This document shows, piece after piece, positions 41,978 to 51,085 of a stretch of DNA of 64,000 nucleotides. This stretch comes from Bacteroidota bacterium. Lineage in GTDB: Bacteria; Bacteroidota; Bacteroidia; Bacteroidales; Paludibacteraceae. The stretch spans positions 124,001-188,000 of the forward strand of contig JAEWUM010000015.1 in NCBI GenBank assembly GCA_023459355.1. Direction: 5' to 3'. Position numbers and translations under genes: made by a program. Position 1 is the stretch's first letter. The number at the start of each line of letters is the position of its first letter. Under the pieces are notes generated by a model. The model was not told the origin of the DNA, made no database searches, and saw nothing but the letters and a program-made list of their open reading frames with translations.

Positions 41978-43645
41978 TTAATATCTGAAACTACTACCTC
42001 CCATAAACTCCCGGAGTAATGATGTTGGTGGAATTTCGCGGTCGTGAATAGGTACAAAGAAGTTCAGAAATTTCAGTAAACGATGTGTTTCTGTATATTC
42101 ATCACAGTATTTAGGAACCTCTGCGAGAATAGGTTCCGCATATTTTTTGAGTACAGCCAGCTCGAAAATAAGGGCAGAATTAAACATTACATCCGCATCT
42201 TCCTGATAAGGGAAAATCCACTTCTCTTCACCTCTTCTCACGCTTGGCCATCTGGAAATTGTATCGCGAGCCGAATAATTCCTGAAACGATAATCCCTGA
42301 TAATCCGGCGCAACAACCTGGTGTCGGTCGTAGGTACCCAGTTGTGGTTGTCAATCGAAATGGTCGTCAATGCTGAAACATAGATTTTAAATGTTTTCTC
42401 CCGGGGTATTTTCGGGAGCAATTTAGGATTCAGGGCATGAATACCCTCTAAAATCACAACGGTATCATGATCTAATTTCAATTTATCACCCCTGAACATG
42501 CGTTTCCCATTTTCAAAATTGAAGAATGGCAACTCAACTTCTTCGCCATTCAGCAATTGTTCCATTTGTTGGTTGAAGAAAGGCAAATCAAGCGCTTCGA
42601 GTGTTTCAAAATCATACTCTCCATTTTCATCTTTGGGAGTTTCCTCGCGATTGACAAAATAATTATCCATCGAGATGATGACTGGTTTTAGTCCGCTCAC
42701 CATCAACTGGACCGAAAGCCTTTTGCTGAAAGTGGTTTTGCCAGAGGAAGAAGGACCTGATACCAACACGAGTTTTACATTTTGCCTTTGTTCAATCATA
42801 TCCGCGATATAGGCGACTTTTTTCTCGTGTAAGGCTTCGCCTACCTTAATTAAGTCGAACGATTGCTTATTGCGACAGGCTATGTTGAATTCACCAATAG
42901 TTTTGAGGTTCATAATTTGATTCCAACTCATAAACTCATTGAAAATTTCATACAATTTAGGCATTACTTCGAATTTTTCCAGCCGGTCGGGTTCAGTTCT
43001 GTTGGGAATTCGCAGGAGCATTCCATCGTAGTAAGGCAATATATCAAACAAGTTGAGCTTATCTGTAGAAGGAAGAAGCACCCCGTTATAATAATCTACA
43101 TAGTCATGGATACGGAAATAGCGCATATAAGGGGTGTTAATCGTCTCAAAGAGAGACAGGTTTTCATGCTGGTTATTTTGCAGTGCAAAAAGCTTTTTTA
43201 CTTCCTTAACCTGTTTCTCTTCAACGATGATTGGGTATGCTTCAGCAATAATTTTATTAATTTCTGATTTAATCCGGTCTATCACTTCCTGATTCAACGG
43301 ACAACTCAAATAATCCAACCGACAATAATAGCCCTTAGAAATAGAATGATTAATGCTTAATATCGCTTCGGGAAACAAACGTTTTACGGCATAAGCAAAT
43401 ACCATACTCAGGGTACGAACATAGACACGCATACCAGACGGACAACTTGCATCGATAAATTCAATGTCTTTCGGTTTGTAAACCAGAAAGTTGAGATCTT
43501 CTACCTTGTAATTTACCCTTGCTGCAACAATATCATATTTAAGTTTGATTTGCAACCGGTTGCTAATTTCCAACAAAGAGGTCCCGATGGGAAAGTCATG
43601 ATAAGATGCTGTGTTTTTGCAGTATATGGTTACCGTCTTATTCAT
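41978..43645 (-). CDS. Nucleoside kinase with N-terminal TGS/ThrRS-like domain
   Basis: A 555-residue protein. Residues 1-60 resemble the TGS domain (DFPIGTSLLEIS) and the next 200 the editing-type domain of threonyl-tRNA synthetase, fused to a C-terminal uridine kinase/phosphoribulokinase domain with Walker A GPSSSGKTTFSKR near residue 297. DYDFETLEALDLPFFN-type segments follow. This fusion is common in Bacteroidetes and in some Firmicutes, and is annotated as a nucleoside (uridine-like) kinase. The exact substrate is not known. No clear promoter lies upstream. Confidence 0.84.
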   Translation of the reverse strand: MNKTVTIYCKNTASYHDFPIGTSLLEISNRLQIKLKYDIVAARVNYKVEDLNFLVYKPKDIEFIDASCPSGMRVYVRTLSMVFAYAVKRLFPEAILSINHSISKGYYCRLDYLSCPLNQEVIDRIKSEINKIIAEAYPIIVEEKQVKEVKKLFALQNNQHENLSLFETINTPYMRYFRIHDYVDYYNGVLLPSTDKLNLFDILPYYDGMLLRIPNRTEPDRLEKFEVMPKLYEIFNEFMSWNQIMNLKTIGEFNIACRNKQSFDLIKVGEALHEKKVAYIADMIEQRQNVKLVLVSGPSSSGKTTFSKRLSVQLMVSGLKPVIISMDNYFVNREETPKDENGEYDFETLEALDLPFFNQQMEQLLNGEEVELPFFNFENGKRMFRGDKLKLDHDTVVILEGIHALNPKLLPKIPREKTFKIYVSALTTISIDNHNWVPTTDTRLLRRIIRDYRFRNYSARDTISRWPSVRRGEEKWIFPYQEDADVMFNSALIFELAVLKKYAEPILAEVPKYCDEYTETHRLLKFLNFFVPIHDREIPPTSLLREFMGGSSFRY

Positions 43646-43692
43646 TTTGTCTATATTTTTTTGGTAAAAATAAGAATATTAATCGAATATTA

Positions 43693-43723
43693 TTTGTGTT
43701 TTTACTAAATTAAAGTATTTTTG
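43693..43723 (+). promoter_or_regulatory. Consensus promoter of the Na/Pi cotransporter gene
   Basis: TTTG (43693-43696), 19 bases, TATTTTTG (43716-43723): a complete -33/-7 pair. It predicts a leader of nearly 90 nt before ATG 43818. Confidence 0.65.
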
Positions 43724-43817
43724 TAACGCTTTTAAAAGTCCTTTGGTAAGAGTTTAAAGTCTGTTTGTTCATTTTTTAATTCATATCAAACAAAAAACAT
43801 CATAATACACACACTAC

Positions 43818-45623
43818 ATGAATTATTCATTTTATGATTTCATGATGCTGGTAGGCTCGCTGGGATTATTCCTTTACGGGATGAAGATCATGAGCGAAGG
43901 ACTACAAAAAGCAGCCGGGAACAAACTGAGGTCGATATTAACGGCCATGACAAAGAATCGTTTTACCGGTGTACTTACCGGGGTTTTCATTACCGCACTT
44001 ATTCAGTCTTCTTCTGCAACTACCGTGATGGTGGTAAGTTTTGTAAACGCGGGTTTATTGAATCTGTTACAGTCGGTAACGGTAATCATGGGGGCCAATA
44101 TCGGAACAACCGTTACAGCCTGGATTATTTCATTTTTTGGCTTTAAGTTCAGTATCTCAGCTTATGCGATTCCCCTGATAGCAATTGCTACTCCATTGAT
44201 ATTTTCAGCCAATGGTAAACGTAAATCTTACGGTGAGTTTATCCTTGGTTTTGCATTACTCTTCATGGGACTGGATATGTTGAAAAATTCTGTTCCGGAT
44301 TTGAAAAACAATCCTGAAATGCTTGAGTTTCTCACCAGATTTACACAGTCCGGTTACATGTCAGTAATAATATTCCTTGTTATTGGAACCTTGTTGACAA
44401 TTGTTGTGCAATCTTCGAGTGCGACAATGGCTATCACACTGATTATGGTGTCAAAAGGCTGGATATCTTATGAACTGGGTGCTGCGATGGTGTTAGGTGA
44501 AAATATCGGAACTACCATTACGGCCAATATTGCAGCCATTCCGGCTAATATTTCTGCTAAAAGGGCGGCGTTGGCACACACGCTGTTTAATATTACCGGG
44601 ATTATCTGGATGCTTTTTTTGTTTTTCCCCTTCCTTAATATGGTAACAAATCTCGCGGAATTCTTAGGTTTTGGAAACCCGACTTTATTTTCCCAGGAGT
44701 TGAATACAAATCCGGAAGCCATCCGAATTGTTTCAAATGAGAGCGGATTGTTAAGTGCGGAAGAATTGATATATCAGAAACAATTGATGGTTTACCAGAC
44801 TTCCACATCCTACGGTTTGGCGCTTTTTCACTCTATGTTTAATATCATCAATACTTTTCTCCTGGTTTGGTTGGCAAAAGCAATTACAAATGTGGTTTCC
44901 TTTATTATTAAGAAAAAAGCCACAGACGAAGAATTTCAATTACGTTATATCTCAACCGGATTGCTTTCTACATCTGAACTTTCATTGATTCAGGCCTGGA
45001 ATGAAATAAAATCGTATGGATTAAGAACGCAGAAAATGTTTGCTATTGCACGAGCTTTCTACGAAGAGAAAAATGAAAATGAGGCAGTTAAACTGTTCAC
45101 CAGACTTCAGAAATATGAAAGTATAAGCGATAGAATGGAGGTGGAAATCGCACGCTATTTGTCCAAGGTCGGTGACGGAAGACTGAGTGAGGAGAGTAAG
45201 CATCAGATTCAAAAGATGATGCGGGTAGTGTCTGAGATCGAAAGTGTGAGCGACGGTTGTTATAATATTGCCAGGACTGTTGTAAGAAGAAACGAGAGTA
45301 GTATTGTTTATACCAAAGAAATGGATGAAAACATACAACTCATGATGAATCTTATTGATAAGGCAATACAACAGATGATTGACGCATTGGAGAATGATGA
45401 TGTTAGTGATGATGAACTCAATCGTTCAAAAAATACCGAGAACGAAATCAATAACTACAGAAATCAGTTGCGAACCCAGAATATCCTGGACATTAACGCT
45501 AAGAAATACGAATATCAGGTGAGCGTAACGTACATGGACATCATCATCGAATGTGAAAAAATGGGTGATTACATCATCAATATTATGGAAGCGTTAAATC
45601 AGGCATCCAAACATAATTCCTAA
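43818..45623 (+). CDS. Na/Pi cotransporter family protein
   Basis: A 601-residue protein. The first 390 residues form a polytopic membrane domain with two related QSSSATT/QSSSATM segments (near residues 62 and 197), the repeated signature of type II Na/phosphate cotransporters, plus paired GANIGTTVT/GENIGTTIT motifs. The C-terminal 200 residues are a PhoU-like helical domain. It probably takes up phosphate with sodium, fitting the sodium gradient made by Oad. It ends in a terminator that also holds the next promoter. Confidence 0.9.
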   Translation: MNYSFYDFMMLVGSLGLFLYGMKIMSEGLQKAAGNKLRSILTAMTKNRFTGVLTGVFITALIQSSSATTVMVVSFVNAGLLNLLQSVTVIMGANIGTTVTAWIISFFGFKFSISAYAIPLIAIATPLIFSANGKRKSYGEFILGFALLFMGLDMLKNSVPDLKNNPEMLEFLTRFTQSGYMSVIIFLVIGTLLTIVVQSSSATMAITLIMVSKGWISYELGAAMVLGENIGTTITANIAAIPANISAKRAALAHTLFNITGIIWMLFLFFPFLNMVTNLAEFLGFGNPTLFSQELNTNPEAIRIVSNESGLLSAEELIYQKQLMVYQTSTSYGLALFHSMFNIINTFLLVWLAKAITNVVSFIIKKKATDEEFQLRYISTGLLSTSELSLIQAWNEIKSYGLRTQKMFAIARAFYEEKNENEAVKLFTRLQKYESISDRMEVEIARYLSKVGDGRLSEESKHQIQKMMRVVSEIESVSDGCYNIARTVVRRNESSIVYTKEMDENIQLMMNLIDKAIQQMIDALENDDVSDDELNRSKNTENEINNYRNQLRTQNILDINAKKYEYQVSVTYMDIIIECEKMGDYIINIMEALNQASKHNS

Positions 45624-45646
45624 AAAACTCATAAAGTTTAAGGTTG

Positions 45647-45683
45647 AATCCGGACAAATGAGTACTTTTGTCCGGATTTTTTT
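45647..45683 (+). terminator. Terminator of the Na/Pi gene, fused with the next promoter
   Basis: A perfect 12-bp stem (45647-45658 with 45667-45678), eight-base loop and a seven-T tail. The 3' arm contains TACTTTTG of the next gene's promoter. Confidence 0.85.
45663..45670 (+). promoter_or_regulatory. -7 promoter box inside the terminator
   Basis: TACTTTTG, exact TAnnTTTG, spanning the loop and 3' arm of the hairpin. It places the start of the antiporter transcript near 45677, beyond the stem, 17 bp before ATG 45694. Confidence 0.55.
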
Positions 45684-45693
45684 ATTAAAATAA

Positions 45694-46635
45694 ATGATTG
45701 ATTATTTACTTATTGTTATTGGATTTGCCCTGTTAATATTGGGTGCAAATTTTTTAGTCGATGGTGCTAGCGGGCTGGCTAAACGGTTCAATGTTTCCAA
45801 TCTGATTATAGGTTTGACAGTGGTAGCATTCGGGACCTCGGCACCAGAATTGGTTGTAAACCTGGTGGCTGCGCTTAATCCGGGGTCAACAGATATTGCT
45901 TTAACGAATATCATCGGGAGTAATATGATCAACACCTTTGTCATCCTCGGTGCTGCTGCGGTTGTATTTCCTATTGCTTCACAAAAAAGTTCCAGAAGAT
46001 TTGATATTCCCCTGAGTCTGATTGCTCCGGTCGCGGTGTTTTTGTTAAGCATGAATGGTATTTTATCGCTGACTGACGGACTTATCCTTTTGTTGTTTTT
46101 CATCTGGTTTATGTATACTAATATTCGAAATGCTGTTCGTCATCCTGAGGAAGAACAGGCTGAGGATTATAAACCCATGAAAATCTGGAAGGCCATCCTG
46201 CTTATCATCGGGGGACTGGCTACGTTGGTCGGCGGGGCGCAACTGATTGTTCCATCTGCCACCAATATTGCAGCCAGTTACGGGGTCAGTCAATCGGTTA
46301 TCGGGTTGACAATTGTAGCACTTGGTACATCCCTGCCTGAACTGGCTACATCGGTTGTAGCAGTTTTCAAAAAAAACTCAGATATTGCACTAGGAAATGT
46401 TATAGGATCCAATATTTTTAATGTGTTTTTTATTCTTTCCTCCAGTGCCTTGGTCAGACCTTTACCGGTATATCCGGGAATGAATGTTGATTTAATGGTT
46501 ACAGCAGCAGGAAGTCTGCTGGTACTTCTCTTTATCTATTCGAATAAGGAAAGAAACATAAAAAGATGGGGCGGATTGTTGTTCCTGTTGTCTTACACCG
46601 CATTTCTGGTATGGAAAATATCCACATTAAATTAA
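45694..46635 (+). CDS. Calcium/sodium antiporter (YrbG family)
   Basis: A 313-residue membrane protein made of two related halves of five helices each. The alpha-repeats read GTSAPELVVNLVAA and GTSLPELATSVVAV, each with the conserved Pro-Glu that binds the ions. It should expel calcium in exchange for sodium. It starts 71 bp after the Na/Pi gene under the promoter embedded in that gene's terminator. argD follows 28 bp downstream. Confidence 0.92.
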   Translation: MIDYLLIVIGFALLILGANFLVDGASGLAKRFNVSNLIIGLTVVAFGTSAPELVVNLVAALNPGSTDIALTNIIGSNMINTFVILGAAAVVFPIASQKSSRRFDIPLSLIAPVAVFLLSMNGILSLTDGLILLLFFIWFMYTNIRNAVRHPEEEQAEDYKPMKIWKAILLIIGGLATLVGGAQLIVPSATNIAASYGVSQSVIGLTIVALGTSLPELATSVVAVFKKNSDIALGNVIGSNIFNVFFILSSSALVRPLPVYPGMNVDLMVTAAGSLLVLLFIYSNKERNIKRWGGLLFLLSYTAFLVWKISTLN

Positions 46636-46663
46636 TAACTATTGAAAACTTATTTTTATTCAG

Positions 46664-47785
46664 ATGAAGACTTTTGATGTATATCCCTTATTCAACATCG
46701 AAATTGAAAAAGGAATCGGTTGCAGAACGTATGATAAACAGGGTGTTGAATATCTTGATTTGTATGGCGGACATGCTGTTATTTCTGTTGGACATTCACA
46801 TCCTTTCTTTGTGCAGAAACTTACCAATCAGGCAGAGAAACTGATTTTTTATTCCAATTCAGTAATCAATAAATTACAGGATGAACTGGCTGAAAAGTTG
46901 GGAAAACTTTCGGGTTATGATGATTACTCGCTGTTTTTAGTGAATTCTGGAGCAGAAGCAAACGAAAACGCCCTTAAATTAGCCTCTTTTTACAATGGCA
47001 GAAAGAAAGTGATTGCTTTCGAGAAAAGTTTTCACGGAAGAACATCAGCAGCTGTAAAGGTCACCGATAACCCCAAAATAGTGGCGCCGGTGAATGACGG
47101 TTTAGAAGTTCAATTCTTTCCCCTGAATGATATTGAAGGAGTGAGAAAATCGCTTCAGAATGAAGATGTTTCGGCGGTGATCATTGAAGGAATTCAGGGA
47201 ATAGGTGGCATCAAAATTCCGGACCCTGTTTTTCTGAAAGAGTTAAGTGAGGCGTGCAAGGCTACCGGAACGATTTTAATTCTCGATGAAATACAATCGG
47301 GTTATGGCCGCAGCGGCAAATTCTTTGCCCATCAATATGCCGGCATTCGTCCGGATTTAATCACAGTAGCCAAGGGAATGGGCAATGGATATCCTATCGG
47401 AGGCGTATTAATTAGTCCGTTGTTTGAGGCATCACATGGATTGCTCGGCACAACTTTCGGAGGCAATCACCTTGCCTGTGTAGCTGCTATTGCCGTACTC
47501 GACATCATGAAAGCAGAAAATCTCATTCAGAATGCAAAGAAAGTGGGAGAGTATCTGCTCAATGAACTGAAACAGTTCCCCGGGATTAAAGAGGTTCGTG
47601 GTCAGGGACTGATGATTGGATTAGAATTTGATGAACCGGTTAAAGAAATCAGAAACCGCTTGCTTTTCGAGCAAAAAGTATTTACCGGCGCCACAGGCAC
47701 ACACATCATCCGTTTACTGCCCCCCCTGTGTTTGTCGATGAATGATGCAAAGATATTTTTAGAGAAGCTGAAATCAGCGCTTTAA
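46664..47785 (+). CDS. argD: Acetylornithine/succinylornithine aminotransferase
   Basis: A 373-residue class III PLP aminotransferase. NSGAEANENALKLA, HGRTSAAV, LILDEIQSGYGRSG and VAKGMGNGYPIGG (with the PLP-binding Lys) are in the right order. Bacteroidota make arginine through N-succinylornithine, so that may be the substrate; other arg genes are not in the window. The last 12 bases overlap the end of the reductase gene on the minus strand. Confidence 0.87.
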   Translation: MKTFDVYPLFNIEIEKGIGCRTYDKQGVEYLDLYGGHAVISVGHSHPFFVQKLTNQAEKLIFYSNSVINKLQDELAEKLGKLSGYDDYSLFLVNSGAEANENALKLASFYNGRKKVIAFEKSFHGRTSAAVKVTDNPKIVAPVNDGLEVQFFPLNDIEGVRKSLQNEDVSAVIIEGIQGIGGIKIPDPVFLKELSEACKATGTILILDEIQSGYGRSGKFFAHQYAGIRPDLITVAKGMGNGYPIGGVLISPLFEASHGLLGTTFGGNHLACVAAIAVLDIMKAENLIQNAKKVGEYLLNELKQFPGIKEVRGQGLMIGLEFDEPVKEIRNRLLFEQKVFTGATGTHIIRLLPPLCLSMNDAKIFLEKLKSAL

Positions 47786-48775
47786 CATAAAGGTGCAAAC
47801 TTCCTGAATGCATTGGGACACCGGTTTAAACCGGTAATCCAATGCATTTATTATTTTCTGTGCGGAATAGTATGAGCGATTTGTTGCCGAAACGGCAAAG
47901 CTTCTATCGATAACGGGCTTAAAACCAAGCATCTTACCTGCACTCTCAACCAAAAGTCCCGCGAAAGTCAGGAAGCTTTTATTTACATTGATAAAGGGAC
48001 GTGGTTTTTTAAAACTTTTGGCCATCATGGTTAAGATGTCCTTGTTTGAATTATTTTCACTCACCAGGATAAACCGTTCTCCACTGATATTACTTTCCAT
48101 CAACTGAATCATTGCTTTTACTACATCCTGTACATCTACATAACCTGAACCACCCAGCGTGTAAAAAAGCATCCCTTTTCTCGATTGTTCAAAAATCATT
48201 GAACTTCCTGAATTCGTTCCAGACACCCCTAAAATAACACCGGGGTTTACAATGACGGCATTCAGTCCGTTTTGAATGGCCTTCCAGACTTCTTGTTCCG
48301 CTTTATACTTACTGATGGCATACAATGATTTATGATTTGACTTTTCCCATGGAGTCTCTTCTGTGATCATTTCGCCATGATCGGCAAAGCCACAGGCTGC
48401 AATGGAGCTGACAAAGCAGAATTTATCAATTTTATTTTCCAGTGCAACAGAAACGACATTGCGTGTACCCAGCACATTGGTGTCCATTAAAGTGTCGTCG
48501 CCTTTCCCAAGTGAAACAACAGCAGCGCAGTGATAAACCAGTTTAATTCCCTGCATAGCATCACGAAGAGAAACCAGATCAAGGATATCTGCATCCCGCC
48601 ATTCAATTTTTTTTAGCCAGGCATCCGGCTCGTTGGTATAAAAACTAAAGATTGTCCTGAGCGGTGTCAGATTGCTTGTTTTTCTTTTCAAAGCAACAAT
48701 TTGTTCGTGTTTTTGCAGTAAATGCCAGAGTAAATGTCCCCCGACTAAACCTGTTGCGCCTGTAACCAATATCAT
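47774..48775 (-). CDS. NAD-dependent epimerase/reductase (extended SDR)
   Basis: A 333-residue short-chain dehydrogenase of the extended type. GATGLVGGHLLWHLL is the NAD(P)-binding TGxxGxxG motif and YAISKYKAEQEVW the YxxxK catalytic pair. It resembles dihydroflavonol-4-reductase-like enzymes and nucleoside-sugar epimerases; which substrate is unknown. A promoter box at 48796-48803 lies 20 bp upstream of the start and overlaps the divergent promoter for the LOG gene. Confidence 0.87.
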   Translation of the reverse strand: MILVTGATGLVGGHLLWHLLQKHEQIVALKRKTSNLTPLRTIFSFYTNEPDAWLKKIEWRDADILDLVSLRDAMQGIKLVYHCAAVVSLGKGDDTLMDTNVLGTRNVVSVALENKIDKFCFVSSIAACGFADHGEMITEETPWEKSNHKSLYAISKYKAEQEVWKAIQNGLNAVIVNPGVILGVSGTNSGSSMIFEQSRKGMLFYTLGGSGYVDVQDVVKAMIQLMESNISGERFILVSENNSNKDILTMMAKSFKKPRPFINVNKSFLTFAGLLVESAGKMLGFKPVIDRSFAVSATNRSYYSAQKIINALDYRFKPVSQCIQEVCTFMLKR

Positions 48776-48795
48776 AAGTGAGTCAAATTTTTGTT

Positions 48796-48803
48796 CAAAA
48801 ATA
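48796..48803 (-). promoter_or_regulatory. -7 promoter box of the SDR gene
   Basis: TATTTTTG on the minus strand, exact TAnnTTTG, 20 bp before the start; divergent from the box at 48817-48824. Confidence 0.5.
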
Positions 48804-48816
48804 CAGAAAGAAAATG

Positions 48817-48824
48817 TACTTTTG
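48817..48824 (+). promoter_or_regulatory. -7 promoter box of the LOG-family gene
   Basis: TACTTTTG, exact TAnnTTTG, 32 bp before ATG 48857. The two divergent -7 boxes are only 13 bp apart, so the promoters must overlap and may compete. Confidence 0.5.
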
Positions 48825-48856
48825 CATGATTATTATAAATTTCTTAAAATATCCAC

Positions 48857-49435
48857 ATGCAGAATATTTGTGTTTATTGCGCATCCAGTTCACAGGTAAG
48901 ACCGGTATTTTTTGATGCTGCTGAAGAATTAGGTAAAATTTTGGCTGAAAGAGATTGCAGGTTGATTTATGGTGGAGGTCATCGCGGACTGATGGGAAAG
49001 ATTGCTGATACAGTGCTTGAACATGGCGGAAAAGTGACCGGTATTATTCCCGGATTCATGTGTGAAGTTGAATGGAACCACAAGGGGTTGACGGAATTAA
49101 TATTGGTAGAAACCATGCATGAGCGGAAAGAAAAGCTGGCGGGTATGGCCGATGCTGCGGTAGCGCTACCCGGTGGTTGCGGTACCATGGAAGAACTACT
49201 TGAAGTAATCACCTGGAAAAGATTGGGCATTTTCACGAAACCAATTATTATATGTAATGTCGATGGATATTTCGACCCACTCATTGACATGCTAAACCGT
49301 TCGGTTGATGAGAATTTTATGGGAGAAGAGCACCGTGCTATGTGGACAGTTGTATCCAATCCTGAAAAAGTAATGGATGCAATAGAAAACTCGGTTCAAT
49401 GGGATGAGAATGCACGAAACTTTGCTGCTTTATAA
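48857..49435 (+). CDS. LOG-family (TIGR00730) Rossmann-fold phosphoribohydrolase
   Basis: A 192-residue protein. It begins ICVYCASSSQV and has IYGGGHRGLMGKIAD and PGGCGTMEELLEVITWKRLG, the PGGxGTxxE motif of LONELY GUY proteins, which cleave nucleotide 5'-monophosphates to free base and ribose phosphate. The usual substrates are cytokinin-type or AMP-type nucleotides; in bacteria the true role is uncertain. Followed six bases later by DUF4271. Confidence 0.9.
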   Translation: MQNICVYCASSSQVRPVFFDAAEELGKILAERDCRLIYGGGHRGLMGKIADTVLEHGGKVTGIIPGFMCEVEWNHKGLTELILVETMHERKEKLAGMADAAVALPGGCGTMEELLEVITWKRLGIFTKPIIICNVDGYFDPLIDMLNRSVDENFMGEEHRAMWTVVSNPEKVMDAIENSVQWDENARNFAAL

Positions 49436-49441
49436 GACAAT

Positions 49442-50197
49442 ATGTCGGATTTGAATATTAAAGATACAATCAACATCCCCGATACCACCACGCTGCAATC
49501 GGTTGTTTCCACAAATGCCCTACGCTTTGAAGGAGAACCCATTGCCCGGCTTCCGCATAACGAAAGCTGGATATTCGGGGTAGTCTTTGTTTTTTTCATT
49601 TTTTTCATCTTTTCATTAAACCGGTCATATAGCTGGATGGAGGATTCTTTAAAGAATATTGCCAAAGTTAAAACCCGAAACAGCCTCTTCAGTAAAACCA
49701 CGGCTGAAGAATATCAATCCCGTTTTTTGCTCGTTTTGTTTTCTGTTGGGGTCATCACGCTGTATCTCTATCTTACATTCTTCCCGACAATAGTTCTCAA
49801 TCTGAAAGTATATGCATTGTTGTTTCTGAGTAGTCTGACATTTTTATATTTTAAGCAAATACTCTCGAAAACAATTGCATATACCTTTTTGAACAAAGAG
49901 TTATTTAAAATAGGGTCAGAAAATTTCTACAATACCCTGTCATTTTTAGGCATACTTCTCTTTCCGCTCTTGATTCTGAAAATATACTTTTATGATGGCC
50001 TTAATGTGAAATTATTCGATACATTAGCTTTAATCTTCACATTTTCAGCACTAATTTTTTTAACAGTTAAATATTTTCAGATTTTTTACCGGAAAATATT
50101 AGATTTCTTTCACATATTGTTGTATCTTTGCACTCTTGAAATTTTGCCGCTAATCGGTATGTATCAAGTCTATAAATGGATTATTAAAGAGTTTTAA
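49442..50197 (+). CDS. DUF4271 membrane protein
   Basis: A 251-residue protein with about five or six hydrophobic helices after a soluble N-terminal 55 residues. DUF4271 genes in Bacteroidota usually sit directly before hemD, as here, so a link to heme synthesis or to membrane assembly is possible; none is proven. The start ATG follows the LOG stop by six bases. Codon use looks AT-rich relative to neighbours. Confidence 0.8.
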   Translation: MSDLNIKDTINIPDTTTLQSVVSTNALRFEGEPIARLPHNESWIFGVVFVFFIFFIFSLNRSYSWMEDSLKNIAKVKTRNSLFSKTTAEEYQSRFLLVLFSVGVITLYLYLTFFPTIVLNLKVYALLFLSSLTFLYFKQILSKTIAYTFLNKELFKIGSENFYNTLSFLGILLFPLLILKIYFYDGLNVKLFDTLALIFTFSALIFLTVKYFQIFYRKILDFFHILLYLCTLEILPLIGMYQVYKWIIKEF

Positions 50198-50215
50198 ACT
50201 TAAATTTGTTAGGTC

Positions 50216-50983
50216 TTGAAGATTAGGAAGATACTGGTTTCTCAACCGCAGCCTCAAGGAGAAAAATCTCCTTATTTTGACATCAGCGAGAAATACAATG
50301 TTAAGATTGATTTTCATCAATTTATCAAAGTAGAGCCTTTGAGTGCGAGGGAATTTCGTGCTCAGCGTATTTCAATTCTGGATTATTCTGCTATTATTTT
50401 CAATGCAAAACAGGGAATTGATCATTTCTTTCACTTGTGTGAGGAAATGAGAATTACCATTCCCGAGACGATGAAGTATTTTTGTATTTCTGAGTCGGTT
50501 GCAGTTTATTTACAGCATTACATTCACTACCGTAAACGGAAGGTTTTCTATGGTACAACAGGAAAACTCCCCGAATTTATCACGGTTTTGAACAAACATG
50601 CAACAGAAAAATTCTTATTTGTAACGCCCGAAGTATTAAACGAAGAAATTATTACAGCGCTTGATGGGTCGAAAATTACTTATACCAAAGCGATCATGTA
50701 CAGAACGGTAGCCAATCCGTTTACACCGAAGGAAGATTTTAATTATGATCTGATTCTTTTCTTTAGTCCCATCGGGGTTCAGTCATTGTTTAAAAACTTT
50801 CCTGATTTTGTGCAGGAAGAAATACAAATCGGATGTTTCGGTTCAACAACAGCTGCTGCTGTGCGCGAGGCCGGATTAAGGCTTGATCTGGAGGCTCCTT
50901 CGTCACAATATCCCTCGATGACAATGGCCCTGGATGGCTTTTTGAAGGATCATTTTAAAAAGTTGAAAGCAAACGGAAAGTAA
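50216..50983 (+). CDS. hemD: Uroporphyrinogen-III synthase (TTG start)
   Basis: A 255-residue two-domain protein of the HemD fold; it closes hydroxymethylbilane into uroporphyrinogen III. The sequence is weakly conserved, as usual, but KILVSQPQPQGEKSPYFDI at the start, FFSPIGVQSLFKNFP and GCFGSTTAAAVREAGL are recognisable. There is no ATG in frame near the expected N-terminus; the only suitable start is TTG at 50216, 18 bp after the DUF4271 stop. The gene order DUF4271-hemD-rnpA-yidD supports the call. A terminator follows. Confidence 0.85.
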   Translation: MKIRKILVSQPQPQGEKSPYFDISEKYNVKIDFHQFIKVEPLSAREFRAQRISILDYSAIIFNAKQGIDHFFHLCEEMRITIPETMKYFCISESVAVYLQHYIHYRKRKVFYGTTGKLPEFITVLNKHATEKFLFVTPEVLNEEIITALDGSKITYTKAIMYRTVANPFTPKEDFNYDLILFFSPIGVQSLFKNFPDFVQEEIQIGCFGSTTAAAVREAGLRLDLEAPSSQYPSMTMALDGFLKDHFKKLKANGK

Positions 50984-51009
50984 ATCCTGGCAACAACGAA
51001 AAAATAAAA

Positions 51010-51053
51010 AATCCCGAAAGTCACGAAAAAAACGTACTTTTGGGATTATTTTT
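51010..51053 (+). terminator. Terminator of hemD, merged with the rnpA promoter
   Basis: AATCCCGAAAGT (51010-51021) pairs with ACTTTTGGGATT (51036-51047) in 12 positions with one G.U, followed by ATTTTTTATT. The 3' arm includes the -7-like TACTTTTG at 51035-51042. Confidence 0.75.
51035..51042 (+). promoter_or_regulatory. -7 promoter box of rnpA, inside the terminator arm
   Basis: TACTTTTG, exact TAnnTTTG, 44 bp before the rnpA start. It has the same layout as the one at 45663-45670. Confidence 0.45.
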
Positions 51054-51085
51054 TATTCAAGAATGAAAACCCCGGCTGAAATTTG

